A DNA stretch of 64,000 nucleotides from Arachidicoccus sp. GTDB taxonomy: Bacteria; Bacteroidota; Bacteroidia; Chitinophagales; Chitinophagaceae. Within the stretch, counting starts at the first letter, position 1. Every line of letters starts with the position of its first letter. This document shows positions 47,544-56,233 of the stretch, piece by piece. The position numbers and the translations under genes are program-made. The notes under the pieces were generated by a model that was given only the letters and a program-made list of their open reading frames with translations, searched no databases and was not told the DNA's origin. The DNA lies in contig JAPWKH010000033.1 of NCBI GenBank assembly GCA_028283605.1, positions 310,001 through 374,000 on the forward strand, in the 5' to 3' direction.

Positions 47544-47693
47544 TTATATCGTAGCATACTTTTCACTAACCAATGTTCTATCCTTTCTATAAAAGTGCTC
47601 AAAAAAATCTCCTATCAGCAATTTAATTCCGTTAACAATCATTTTGTGATCATCTATTACTATAATGGATTTATATTTGGCAGAATGTTTCAC
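47544..47693 (-). pseudogene. Relic of a NarL-type response regulator (receiver N-terminus)
   Basis: A minus-strand frame starting with GTG at 47693 reads K-Y-K-S-I-I-V-I-D-D-H-K-M-I-V-N-G-I-K-L-L, the first strand and helix of a receiver domain with its acidic pair and His, then loses similarity and stops at 47544. The phospho-acceptor Asp and the DNA-binding part are missing. It lies just downstream of the decayed kinase gene, where its partner regulator would be. Confidence 0.65.
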
Positions 47694-47864
47694 CTTTTTA
47701 TTTTTTATTTGTCAGATAGAATTGGATGCTTTCAATTACGTTTAACTAATAATTAACTTTTTTGTAGGAAATTTATATCGTTGATTTTATACCTTTTTTT
47801 GATTAATATACAAAATAGCAGATACTAGATTTTTATAAATTCAACTCTTTGTTTCCCTCAATAC

Positions 47865-49702
47865 TTATCTCAAGGCGATTGTAATGTTTATTTAATAACC
47901 ATTGGGATAATTGTTATGCAATATCCAATCTCCGTTAAGTTGACTAATGCGTTCTTCCATATTTTTCATGCCGATACCTATATTACTTTTGTCTTCTTGC
48001 CAGCCTTTGCCATTATCCTCATATGAAACGATAAGTTTATTGTTCTTACATACTAATGCTATACTTATTTTATCAAATATGGCATGCCTAATGGTATTGG
48101 TAATACATTCGTTTAATATTGCTTTTAATTGTGAATATTGGTAATGGCTAAGAAAATGTTTTTCATCAATATTTTTATAAATGGTATAGCTGAAAGCATC
48201 TCCGTAATTCAGTTTTTTTAAAGTAATTTCTAGGTCTTTAACAAGGTTGTTTAATGTATATTGCTTATTTGATTTCAGTTCGTGGGATAAACTGCGTATC
48301 TTTTCCATAGTATGCTCAATATGCTGTTCCAGTTCGCTCTTCTCAAATCCGTTGCGGGAAGATTTTGCTAAGGTTTTTGCATATAGTAAAGCCGGACCGG
48401 TTTCATCGTGTATATTCCGCGCCATACTGAGTTTATATTTCAACAACCTACTTTTTTGCCGCTGACGGAAATAATAGGAATACACCTAAAATTAAAAGAA
48501 ATAATATTATAATAATGGTAATCTCCAATCTCTTTGTTACCGCTTCATTTCTGAATTCAGCTTCTGCCAACAATTCCTGTTTTTCTTCCGCTTGTGCCTG
48601 AGCATAAAGATTATTGTTTTTATCAACAAGAGAATTATTTTTTCTTTTTATTAATACTTCATTTGCCATTTTTTCATAGTACCATGCAGTTTTGTAATCT
48701 TTCATTTGAACTGCAATACTGCTCAACATACTGTTATACTTATCTTCTTCTTTAAGATCAGAATTCATATCCAATGCATTATAGAGTTGCAGATAATGCC
48801 AATGTACTGTCGGAATTATGACGGTCTGAAAAGTAATAATCAGCAACGGACATATAAATTTCCTCCAGCAGGTAAGTTGCAGGATAAAGCGTTCTACTCG
48901 ATACATAATCCTTAGCCAGCAAATTGCTGCACATCATTTGTATGTCTCTTTTAGCAAGCAAAGGCTTAGCGGTATATAAACAAATATGATAATAAAATTG
49001 AATAAAGTAAAAGCAAAATCTTAAGCCGGGCAATCGCTTAATATATGCTTTCTGTTTTTTATGTTGTGTAGCATCAAATATATTTTGTGCCAAAGTGTAG
49101 GAGAGACGAATAACTGCCGTATCCATACTTCTTTCAAGAGCCGGCATTATATAGTATATTGCCTTTAATGCACTTTCCGCAGATACCGCTTCTGCGCTGT
49201 CATGAACAATAAGACTGGGTTCCCGCTTTACATCGGGTAATATCTTTCGGTATTCATCCAAGCTCATATCGTACCGTTCAGCACTTTTATAATAATTTAT
49301 TAAATATACAGGAAGTACAAAATCTTCAATGTCCTTAGTCTTCACCTTTTTGTATTCGGCAACCTGCTTTTCTTCAAAGAAAATACAGCGACCGGCCTGA
49401 TCATTAATATCTGCATCTGTAGCAAGATAATTGTAATACATTACTTTATACATGTTTGGTTTTTTATCGGCAAAAGCCAAATCCCTGAAATGCAGCAAAC
49501 TTTCACTAAATCTCGGTAATCCGTATCCTTCATCCGCTATCTGATTGACAGCTTTCAAATACATGGTATCATTCAAATTCTTGGTTTGGTGTACATTCCA
49601 CAGGCTGTCCATTAAATGGAAATATTGGTTTCCATCTTGTGCGTGGCTGATTAATACTATAAAAATGAAGCAGCAAGTTAATAGTAAACGTATTTTCAGC
49701 AT
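47865..49702 (-). pseudogene. Decayed sensor histidine kinase (TPR-like sensor, HATPase)
   Basis: Three frames join into one kinase. Frame 1 (49702-48779) holds a signal peptide and helical sensor repeats. Frame 2 (to 48448) carries D-M-N-S-D-L-K-E-E-D-K, a coiled coil and a transmembrane helix. Frame 3 (to 47892) has the phospho-acceptor box A-R-N-I-H-D-E-T-G-P and the ATPase (N-E-C-I-T-N-T, N-I-G-I-G-M-K-N-M). Both junctions are shifts of one base in the same direction. After P-N-G-Y a TAA interrupts, but the frame continues I-N-I-T-I-A-L-R and a final TAA at 47865, the normal kinase end. Confidence 0.85.
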
Positions 49703-50373
49703 TTAAGTATGATCGTTGAGTGTGAATATGAATAAATCACATTCGCTTAACTATAGTTATGAATACTATATTACAAAATAATATAATTTAAACTTATTAA
49801 ATACATCTTATGTATTCTTCCTCATAAATTGATTATCTAAAGAAAAAACATTAAAATAAAGAGAAATGTGTTTTGTCTTTTAAAATGATATTTAGTAGGT
49901 CAAATTTAATGAATTAACCTCATGGAATTAAATAAAATGTAGATTGTACTACCATATAGTTGAATAAGTTCAACTATTGTTATCAGCTAAGTTACAGATT
50001 TACGCAAAACTTTTTATGAATGGTGAAACCACGCTAATTGGGATTCGAATCCTGCTGTTTTGAGTATTGCAATGGTGAATCAGTGTCGTTATATTAATAA
50101 ATCATTATTTGAAGACTTGTACAAACAATCAAAGATATTAAATTTACTCTGGTCAATGTTTTTAAAATAGCAGCGGATAATACCGCGCTTTATTTTTAAG
50201 GTAAGCAGATACCTGAAAATCTATGTAAAGAAATTTATTACATTTGTATAAAGGGAGCCGAAATCAAGAAATACAGAAAATATATGAACTTGGGAAACTT
50301 TAATAACGCAAATGGCGCTGCTGAATATCTTTGTCAATCTTTTAGTATATTTGTTCTTCGCTAAAAATAAATT
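49703..50373. other. Gene-free stretch with a small palindrome
   Basis: No coding fragment recognised in about 670 bases. At 49957-49976 an eight-base perfect inverted repeat, TAGTTGAA/TTCAACTA with a four-base spacer, could be a regulator site. A TATATTTG box at 50346-50353, 20 bases before yegP, may be its -7 element, but no -33 element is well placed. Confidence 0.4.
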
Positions 50374-50703
50374 ATGGGGAAATTTATCATTAAGACCGCA
50401 AAGAACGGGAAATATTATTTTACGCTGCATTCTGGCAATGGAGAAATTATTCTTAAAAGTCAGGGGTATGCCGGTAAAAAATATTGTAAAAAAGGAATCG
50501 CTTCCGTGAAAAAGAATGCACCGGATGCGACAAAATATATCAAGGGCATTTCAAAAAACAAGAAACACTTTTTTAACCTTAAAGCCGGCAATCAAAAAAT
50601 CATCGGCACCAGTGAAATGTATGAAAGTGAAAAATCAGTGAACACCGGCATAACCTCCGTTAAAAGAAACGCGCCCACAGCCGCGACTGTTATGGAAGAA
50701 TAA
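50374..50703 (+). CDS. yegP: YegP family protein (DUF1508 tandem)
   Basis: 109 residues made of two DUF1508 repeats, about 1-50 and 55-105, each with K-F-x-x-x-x-x-N-G-K/K-N-K-x-F-F-x-L, the motif G-Y-A-G-K-K or M-Y-E-S-E-K, and G-I-x-S-V-K-x-N-A-P. The function of YegP proteins is unknown. It is the only intact gene between tRNA-Gln and 51779. Confidence 0.93.
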   Translation: MGKFIIKTAKNGKYYFTLHSGNGEIILKSQGYAGKKYCKKGIASVKKNAPDATKYIKGISKNKKHFFNLKAGNQKIIGTSEMYESEKSVNTGITSVKRNAPTAATVMEE

Positions 50704-51133
50704 AAAATAATAACTTTTCAATGAAATCTTCTACTCACATCTCCTGCATCTTTACGCAGAATGCGGACTTATTTATGCATGGTTTCGATTCAGTAGATTT
50801 TAGGATTAAGTGTATATAAATGGAGGGATATGAACTTATGGCATAGTGTCGAAAATATCGGCAAAAATGCGCATGGGGATATCCCGAAAGGAGGGCGACC
50901 TCATATATTTTTTGCCATTTCTTTTTTATGACCTTGCTTTTAAAGCCCAGTTGTTTGTCTACCTGCGGAAGCAAGCTTTGTAAATGAAGGTGTAGTTTAT
51001 CTGGTGGAAGGGCTTGTACATACGGTGTGATTTGGACGTTGGCTCAGACAATAATCTTCCATGCCCTTTATTCTTGCCAAGGTTAAGAGTAGTTCCGTAA
51101 ATCGCTCAATATATTTTTTTTTAACCGTATTGA
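50704..51133. other. Gene-free or decayed stretch
   Basis: A minus-strand frame from about 51020 to 50735 reads L-P-P-D-K-L-H-L-H-L-Q and K-V-I-K-K-K-W-Q-K-I-Y-E-V-A-L-L-S-G-Y-P. It looks more protein-like than its surroundings, yet I could not place it in a family. It may be the remains of a gene. Confidence 0.3.
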
Positions 51134-51265
51134 GGACCGCCTCTTGTAAACTTCAATGTAGCAAAAGATAATTTTGTTCGTTCAAATTCTATTACAACAA
51201 AAATCTATTGGAATATAGCAGATGAATTACGTAATATTGCCGACTTCCAGTGTATGTATAACTAA
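51134..51265 (+). pseudogene. Fragment of a GLPGLI family gene
   Basis: The frame reads S-I-T-T-K-I-Y-W-N-I-A-D-E-L-R-N-I-A-D-F-Q-C and stops. It aligns with the GLPGLI gene at the window start (R-K-I-N-W-K-I-T-D-E-I-R-D-I-A-G-F-H-C). Everything after the conserved Cys, including the GLPGLI motif, is missing, and a stop lies just upstream. Confidence 0.65.
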
Positions 51266-51778
51266 TATAGAGTAAGGTTGCTATAACTTTAACCGAAAAT
51301 CCTTCAGAGCAACTTTGATTAACAGATTATTGGTAGCTGCATTCCAAAATACTTGATAGGTGGAAAAAATGACAACATTGATCCCCTTCTACCAATTTTC
51401 TTAACACTATCTAAGTAATTGTATATTATTACTATGAGGGGGTCAGATTATTTTCGTTATTAGGAGTCCAAATCGATTGGTTTTTCCAATAACCAACGAT
51501 TTTTATAGTACGATTTTTAAGCGCTAACCGAATTGGCGCCTATTGTTCAAGTAGTACTAAAAAGTTAAGAAATTCTCCTAAAAGTCAAATGTATTATTTA
51601 TTAATTTTGCTTTTAAAAAGCCTCAATTCATAAATTGTGATTTTGATCACTAAAGTTTTTTGTTCAGGAATTTATAAACCTTCATAGAAAATATAACCAA
51701 TATTTTGATATTCTTTTTAATGGTTGGTTATTATAGCAGCCCAAGAAAAGCTTGTGGTCAGAATATTGCCCATTCCTT
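51266..51778. other. Gene-free stretch
   Basis: No fragment, RNA or convincing terminator was recognised. It separates the decayed zone from the exported-protein cluster and lies downstream of the gene ending at 51779. Confidence 0.4.
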
Positions 51779-53080
51779 CTACATCGTATCCTTCAATTTG
51801 ACTTCTACTTTATCTCCATCATTATCGATGGTAACGATTTTTTCAATATCAGCAGTAGCTCCAGCTGAGCCACTGGCAGTAGAATAGACAGGATTGGATC
51901 CCAATACGGCACCACTGGGATGCATTAGATATGAGGTACCTGATTGATAGCTATAGCTGTAATTATGTGTGTAACCAAAGGAAGTCATCAAAATATATTC
52001 GCCAGGCATTAAGTTGGTAAATTCAAAGTGACCATTATCATCATAAACTTTGGTCGTTTTAATACAGGCGGCAACATTGGCATCTATAGGTACTTCTGGT
52101 AGCTTTTTACCTTTACGTATTTTTTTATTTACATCTTTCCACTCTTCAATATAAGGAGAATTAAGGAGTATAGAAACGACGGTTCCTTTAGGTGCATATT
52201 GTGCTTTATTGATGTTAAAAACCGCAGGTATTTTACTTTTGACATGATCGCGGGCAAAAGCAGTACCAATGATAGAGCTATTTCCATTCTGCACTTTGGT
52301 CAAAGCCTCTTCTTTATTAAACTTATTTTTGATTGGCTGATAATCCAATTCATCGTTGACACATATTTCCCATACACCATCTCCTACATACATCTCTTTT
52401 TGCCAAAGTCTATGATCTTTTTTATCAATTATATAGTAGTAGGTTGAATTACTTGACTTTTCAAGTACACTTACTAACCAGGATTCATGTTTGGCCGTTT
52501 TAGGAGATTGATGAATATAGCTTTTAACTTCCGTAATAATATAACTGTTGATAATGCTATCGGGTCTATTGTTATAATAATAAGTGGGAATGGATACTTT
52601 GTATCCAATGCTTAGCGGTAATGTCATTAACAGCGGTTCGAGCATAAAATATTCGATATACTTTTCCTTGATATCTAACTTTACCTCTTTGTCCGGTTCG
52701 GAATTATCCAACTTATGTATTTTTATAGTTGTTTGTTCCCCCAGCTGTTCATTAAAAGAATAGGTTGTAGATTTGGAAATGAAGCTGATAGGTGTAAAAC
52801 TGCGGTAGTCCGCCGTTGAAATCCTTGTCCTATACCATTTTGAACTATCATCGATATAGTTTAACGTAGATTTGAGTGTATTTCCATCAATCTGCAGATC
52901 CTTTGTGTAGTTTCCTTTTGGCGTCCATTTATTGTCTTTTACGTAGTAGATAATATACTTGGAGCTTGACGTTTTTAAATAAGAAACGTCGATATCAGAA
53001 CTTCCTGGTGTGAGTATTTTTTGGGAAAATACCGTTAATGAAAGCACGTACGCCATTAAAGTAAAAATAGATTTTTTCAT
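51779..53080 (-). CDS. Exported protein of unknown function with a C-terminal carboxypeptidase-like beta domain
   Basis: 433 residues, signal peptide 1-19 (V-F-S-Q). The long N-terminal part (20-265) is beta-rich and Tyr/Lys-rich without a known family. Residues about 270-375 hold G-T-A-F-A-R-D, V-Y-D-D-N-G-H-F-E-F and L-M-P-G-E-Y-I-L, the pattern of a carboxypeptidase regulatory-like or SdrD-type beta sandwich. It is the most distal of four exported proteins encoded on this strand opposite the two-component genes at 56234. Confidence 0.7.
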   Translation of the reverse strand: MKKSIFTLMAYVLSLTVFSQKILTPGSSDIDVSYLKTSSSKYIIYYVKDNKWTPKGNYTKDLQIDGNTLKSTLNYIDDSSKWYRTRISTADYRSFTPISFISKSTTYSFNEQLGEQTTIKIHKLDNSEPDKEVKLDIKEKYIEYFMLEPLLMTLPLSIGYKVSIPTYYYNNRPDSIINSYIITEVKSYIHQSPKTAKHESWLVSVLEKSSNSTYYYIIDKKDHRLWQKEMYVGDGVWEICVNDELDYQPIKNKFNKEEALTKVQNGNSSIIGTAFARDHVKSKIPAVFNINKAQYAPKGTVVSILLNSPYIEEWKDVNKKIRKGKKLPEVPIDANVAACIKTTKVYDDNGHFEFTNLMPGEYILMTSFGYTHNYSYSYQSGTSYLMHPSGAVLGSNPVYSTASGSAGATADIEKIVTIDNDGDKVEVKLKDTM

Positions 53081-53311
53081 GTAATTAAAATATAAATCCT
53101 AATTAATAGATGACTCTTGTTGACCCTATCGGTTCAAATAGCGATTAGGCAAAAAATGGTTTATCATTAATTTCTGCTCACTAGGATAGCCTGTAAAAAA
53201 CAGACTTATCTTGCTTCATCCACTCATTGCAATTGGTTCCTCATTCGATAATAGCTTTTACATTACTTTTATCTCTTTCTCTTTAAACAGTTCAAATCAG
53301 TTTTTTGAGAA

Positions 53312-54250
53312 TTAGGATAACTTTTCAATTTTTTTTAAATTATTCACTGTCGTCGGCTCATCTTCGTTTTCTGCTTGTTGTTGTCCAGTATCCATCATGA
53401 GTCCCAATACTTGAAATCCTAAAGTGGCCTGATCCAATAGTGTTTTTGTAGGAAAAACATTTTTAGATGTATGGATATTCATTTGACTAGGTGATAAATT
53501 TTTATTTTCTGCTTTTACCAATTCATAAGTTAAAGGTGGAGCATCCTTGCTTAGATATGCGTTAATTTTCACTATGCCATTTTCTTCCTCTGTATAATAG
53601 GGATGAGAAAAGTTGACAGCCTGCGACATTTGTGGACTTTCGTACACTTCCAGTTTATAAGGCAAATTATGAGCTGTTACAGATGATTTTCTTGTATATA
53701 TAGTTTTATAAGCTTCAAAGCCAGCTATGGTTACCTTTTCGTTAGTTCGTTGTATTTCAAATTTATCCGAACCAATATAGGTTTGAACTTTATTGTTTTC
53801 TGTATAGTTTTTGTCATAATCGTAAGTTAGATTCTTCTCGGGATGGACATTGGATACCAAATAACATTTCCCAAAACCAGAGGATTGATCCCAATAGTTT
53901 TCTATACTATATGTAAATGCTTTGGCTTTTGCCAGCACTTTGTCTTTTTGTATCCATATATCATCACCAAAATAAGGCAATATTAAAAGAGACATTCCTA
54001 TTGACGGGTTTTTTTGAGTAAGATTTTGGATATGGTCAATCTCCTCTTTGCTTAAAATACTTTTTGCTTTTTCAAAAGACGCCATGGAAGGGGTTTTATC
54101 TTTTGCAACAAATTCCAATAGTTTTAGCATGGTCTTATCTCCGATAGTAATACTATATTTCAGGTATCCTTCCGTAAAAACTTGTTTTTGCGCATTTGCA
54201 TTTAAACAAAACAAGCACCATGAAACAATGTAAAGCAATATTGAACGCAT
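53312..54250 (-). CDS. Exported protein of unknown function
   Basis: 312 residues with a signal peptide (1-20, A-N-A-Q) followed by V-F-T-E-G-Y-L-K-Y-S-I-T-I-G. This opening and the later V-T-I-A-G-F-E-A-Y-K-T-I-Y-T pattern recall the GLPGLI/DUF4412-like lipoprotein folds, which carry extracytoplasmic beta sheets, but the match is not strong. A 95-base gap separates it from the OmpA-like gene upstream. Confidence 0.65.
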   Translation of the reverse strand: MRSILLYIVSWCLFCLNANAQKQVFTEGYLKYSITIGDKTMLKLLEFVAKDKTPSMASFEKAKSILSKEEIDHIQNLTQKNPSIGMSLLILPYFGDDIWIQKDKVLAKAKAFTYSIENYWDQSSGFGKCYLVSNVHPEKNLTYDYDKNYTENNKVQTYIGSDKFEIQRTNEKVTIAGFEAYKTIYTRKSSVTAHNLPYKLEVYESPQMSQAVNFSHPYYTEEENGIVKINAYLSKDAPPLTYELVKAENKNLSPSQMNIHTSKNVFPTKTLLDQATLGFQVLGLMMDTGQQQAENEDEPTTVNNLKKIEKLS

Positions 54251-54345
54251 AACTATAGTATATTTTATGAAAAAAGTTAAAAACGGAACGATAAGCCATG
54301 CTATAGTTTAATGTTCAACTATTAAGCTATATTATAAAATGACAA

Positions 54346-55401
54346 TTATAATTTCACGAGTTCCACACGTCTGTTTTGTGTTTTGTTTTCTTCCGAATTA
54401 TTGGGAACCAGAGGATTGGCTGCACCATAACCGATCGCGCTCAATCTAGAGGCCTCTACACCAGATTTTATCAGTGTGTTTTTGACCGTTTCCGCGCGTT
54501 CCGAAGATAACCTTTTGTTGTGTGAGGTATTCCCGCTGTTGTCGGTATGTCCTTCTATAGATAATCGTAAACTTGGTTCTTCTTGCAATACTTTACCGAT
54601 CTCATTCACGGCGGCAATGCCGTCAGGCTGCAGACTTGATTTGTCCACATCAAAATTGATATGTAGTATAGATTTTCCTTTTTGGTCTATATCGTTTTTG
54701 ATGATTTCAGCAGAGGTTTGCTGCATGGTATTCTCAAATGGTTTGGTTTCCAGGACCGTCAATTCGGCATCATTGTCATGGACGGACATCTGAATAAAAA
54801 CCAATTTATTGGGGGTATGTATAACGTAAGTATGCAACTTTTTTCCTTCCACAATATCGCTTATGGAATATTTATAAGGACTGTTGACAAAATCCGGATC
54901 CAGTTTGTTCATCCTTTCATATTCACCTTCCTTAAAACCTTCTCCACCATATAGTTTTACGCCGCCGATGGATGCCACAAAATCGTCAAAACTCTTTTGT
55001 AGCTCCAGTTCACTGAACGTTTTGTTGTCATCAGCCCCAATCCCGCATTTGAATGTTTTGCCTTCCTCAGAGAAATAAGTGCCGTGGTTGATAAGGTATT
55101 CTTTGTCATAATCCTTGATTTCCCCATAGCCCAAAGGCGATTGTGGGTTTTCAAAAAAATGATATCCGGTGGGTAGTTTTAAATAAGGGAATGTGCCGGT
55201 CAGCTTGTCCGTTTCAGGGATTTTCTCCATATCAAAAGCTCTGCTGTCCGCTGGCTTTTCTCTAGCAGAATCGTTATTCGTGGAAACAGCAACATTTTGG
55301 GCCTTCGTATCGTTACTATCTGTGACCTTGGGTTTTCCCTTGCAGGAACAAATGGCTACAGCCAATAGCAGGTACATTTGGAAGGATAGTTTTATAGGCA
55401 T
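54346..55401 (-). CDS. OmpA-family lipoprotein
   Basis: 351 residues. The lipobox is I-C-S-C; a polar linker (21-60) and a novel 170-residue domain follow. The OmpA peptidoglycan-binding domain fills about 240-351 (F-D-V-D-K-S-S-L, G-H-T-D-N-S-G, N-R-R-V-E-L) with the binding Asp and Arg in place. It should tie the outer membrane to the wall. The middle domain, with an S-G-I-x-D-x type pattern, is not recognised. Confidence 0.9.
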   Translation of the reverse strand: MPIKLSFQMYLLLAVAICSCKGKPKVTDSNDTKAQNVAVSTNNDSAREKPADSRAFDMEKIPETDKLTGTFPYLKLPTGYHFFENPQSPLGYGEIKDYDKEYLINHGTYFSEEGKTFKCGIGADDNKTFSELELQKSFDDFVASIGGVKLYGGEGFKEGEYERMNKLDPDFVNSPYKYSISDIVEGKKLHTYVIHTPNKLVFIQMSVHDNDAELTVLETKPFENTMQQTSAEIIKNDIDQKGKSILHINFDVDKSSLQPDGIAAVNEIGKVLQEEPSLRLSIEGHTDNSGNTSHNKRLSSERAETVKNTLIKSGVEASRLSAIGYGAANPLVPNNSEENKTQNRRVELVKL

Positions 55402-55500
55402 AAAATTAGTTTAATAGTAAAGGAAATGTATTTTTTGTCGGGAGATAAAAAACAAGAATTTAAATGGTTAGGCAGCTGGTTATTATGTTGCACATATTCT

Positions 55501-56088
55501 CTATTCGGACAAATAAATTTCATGTTCGAGCAGAGCACTTGTTAATACGATTATATATTTCTTTTTGCCGTCCGTGGCGGTGGCAAGCACATCCTTTACT
55601 CCGTTGCCATAATCTTTCTCTTCAAAATGGGTGACGACCAGTTTTTTGTTCATCAGTTTTTTGGCCTGTTCAGAAAATTTGAGATTGGGATTAGGGCCTT
55701 TGAGGGCATTGACATCCTGTTTTATATCACCGACCTTGTAGGTAACATCGTTATGTTGCGCCTTGTTCATGGCATTTCCCGCATCCGGTGACACATCATG
55801 TACAAGGTTTTTAATCTTGTCAAAATTGGCAAATCCCAGTATGCCTTTTTTTTCAGAAATAAATTCGAAATTCTTAGGTCCCGAAGGTGAACCCACCAAT
55901 AGTGTATCCCCGATTTTTACATGGTTGTCCTTGTCAAACTCGTAGGTATCCTGGTCAATAAGGTGTCCCTGCTGATGTTGGTACCTGGTGGATGTTTCTT
56001 CTTTTGGCTTGCTGAATTTTTTGTTGTCCTGAGCGAGGGCCCCCACAGTTAAAACTGAAATAATTGCTGTAACGAATATTTTTTTCAT
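55501..56088 (-). CDS. Exported protein of unknown function
   Basis: 195 residues, signal peptide 1-19 (A-L-A-Q). The mature protein is Lys/Asp-rich with V-K-I-G-D-T-L-L-V-G-S-P-S-G and a C-terminal beta part (K-K-L-V-V-T-H-F, K-K-Y-I-I-V-L-T). No family is recognised. It is the gene nearest to the divergent kinase at 56234 and so the prime candidate for direct control by it. Confidence 0.65.
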   Translation of the reverse strand: MKKIFVTAIISVLTVGALAQDNKKFSKPKEETSTRYQHQQGHLIDQDTYEFDKDNHVKIGDTLLVGSPSGPKNFEFISEKKGILGFANFDKIKNLVHDVSPDAGNAMNKAQHNDVTYKVGDIKQDVNALKGPNPNLKFSEQAKKLMNKKLVVTHFEEKDYGNGVKDVLATATDGKKKYIIVLTSALLEHEIYLSE

Positions 56089-56110
56089 TTAGACCTTTGT
56101 TGGTTAGCAG

Positions 56111-56138
56111 CAAAATTACTTTTCCTCTTTTCCTCCAA
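56111..56138 (-). promoter_or_regulatory. Promoter of the exported-protein gene at 55501
   Basis: On the minus strand TTG (56138-56136), a 17-base spacer and TAATTTTG (56118-56111). It lies 22 bases upstream of the ATG in the 145-base divergent gap shared with the kinase gene. Confidence 0.45.
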
Positions 56139-56233
56139 CAATCCTGCAAAACCTTGATTTTTTTCTACTGGTTTTCCGGTATTTTTATACAAATTTTTTG
56201 CAGCGCCATAAAAAATCAAGATTTTTATTACCA

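Noticed and set aside
50035-50062. tRNA T-arm-like sequence GGGATTCGAATCC
   Set aside because: No acceptor, D or anticodon stem can be built around it; a lone palindromic match.
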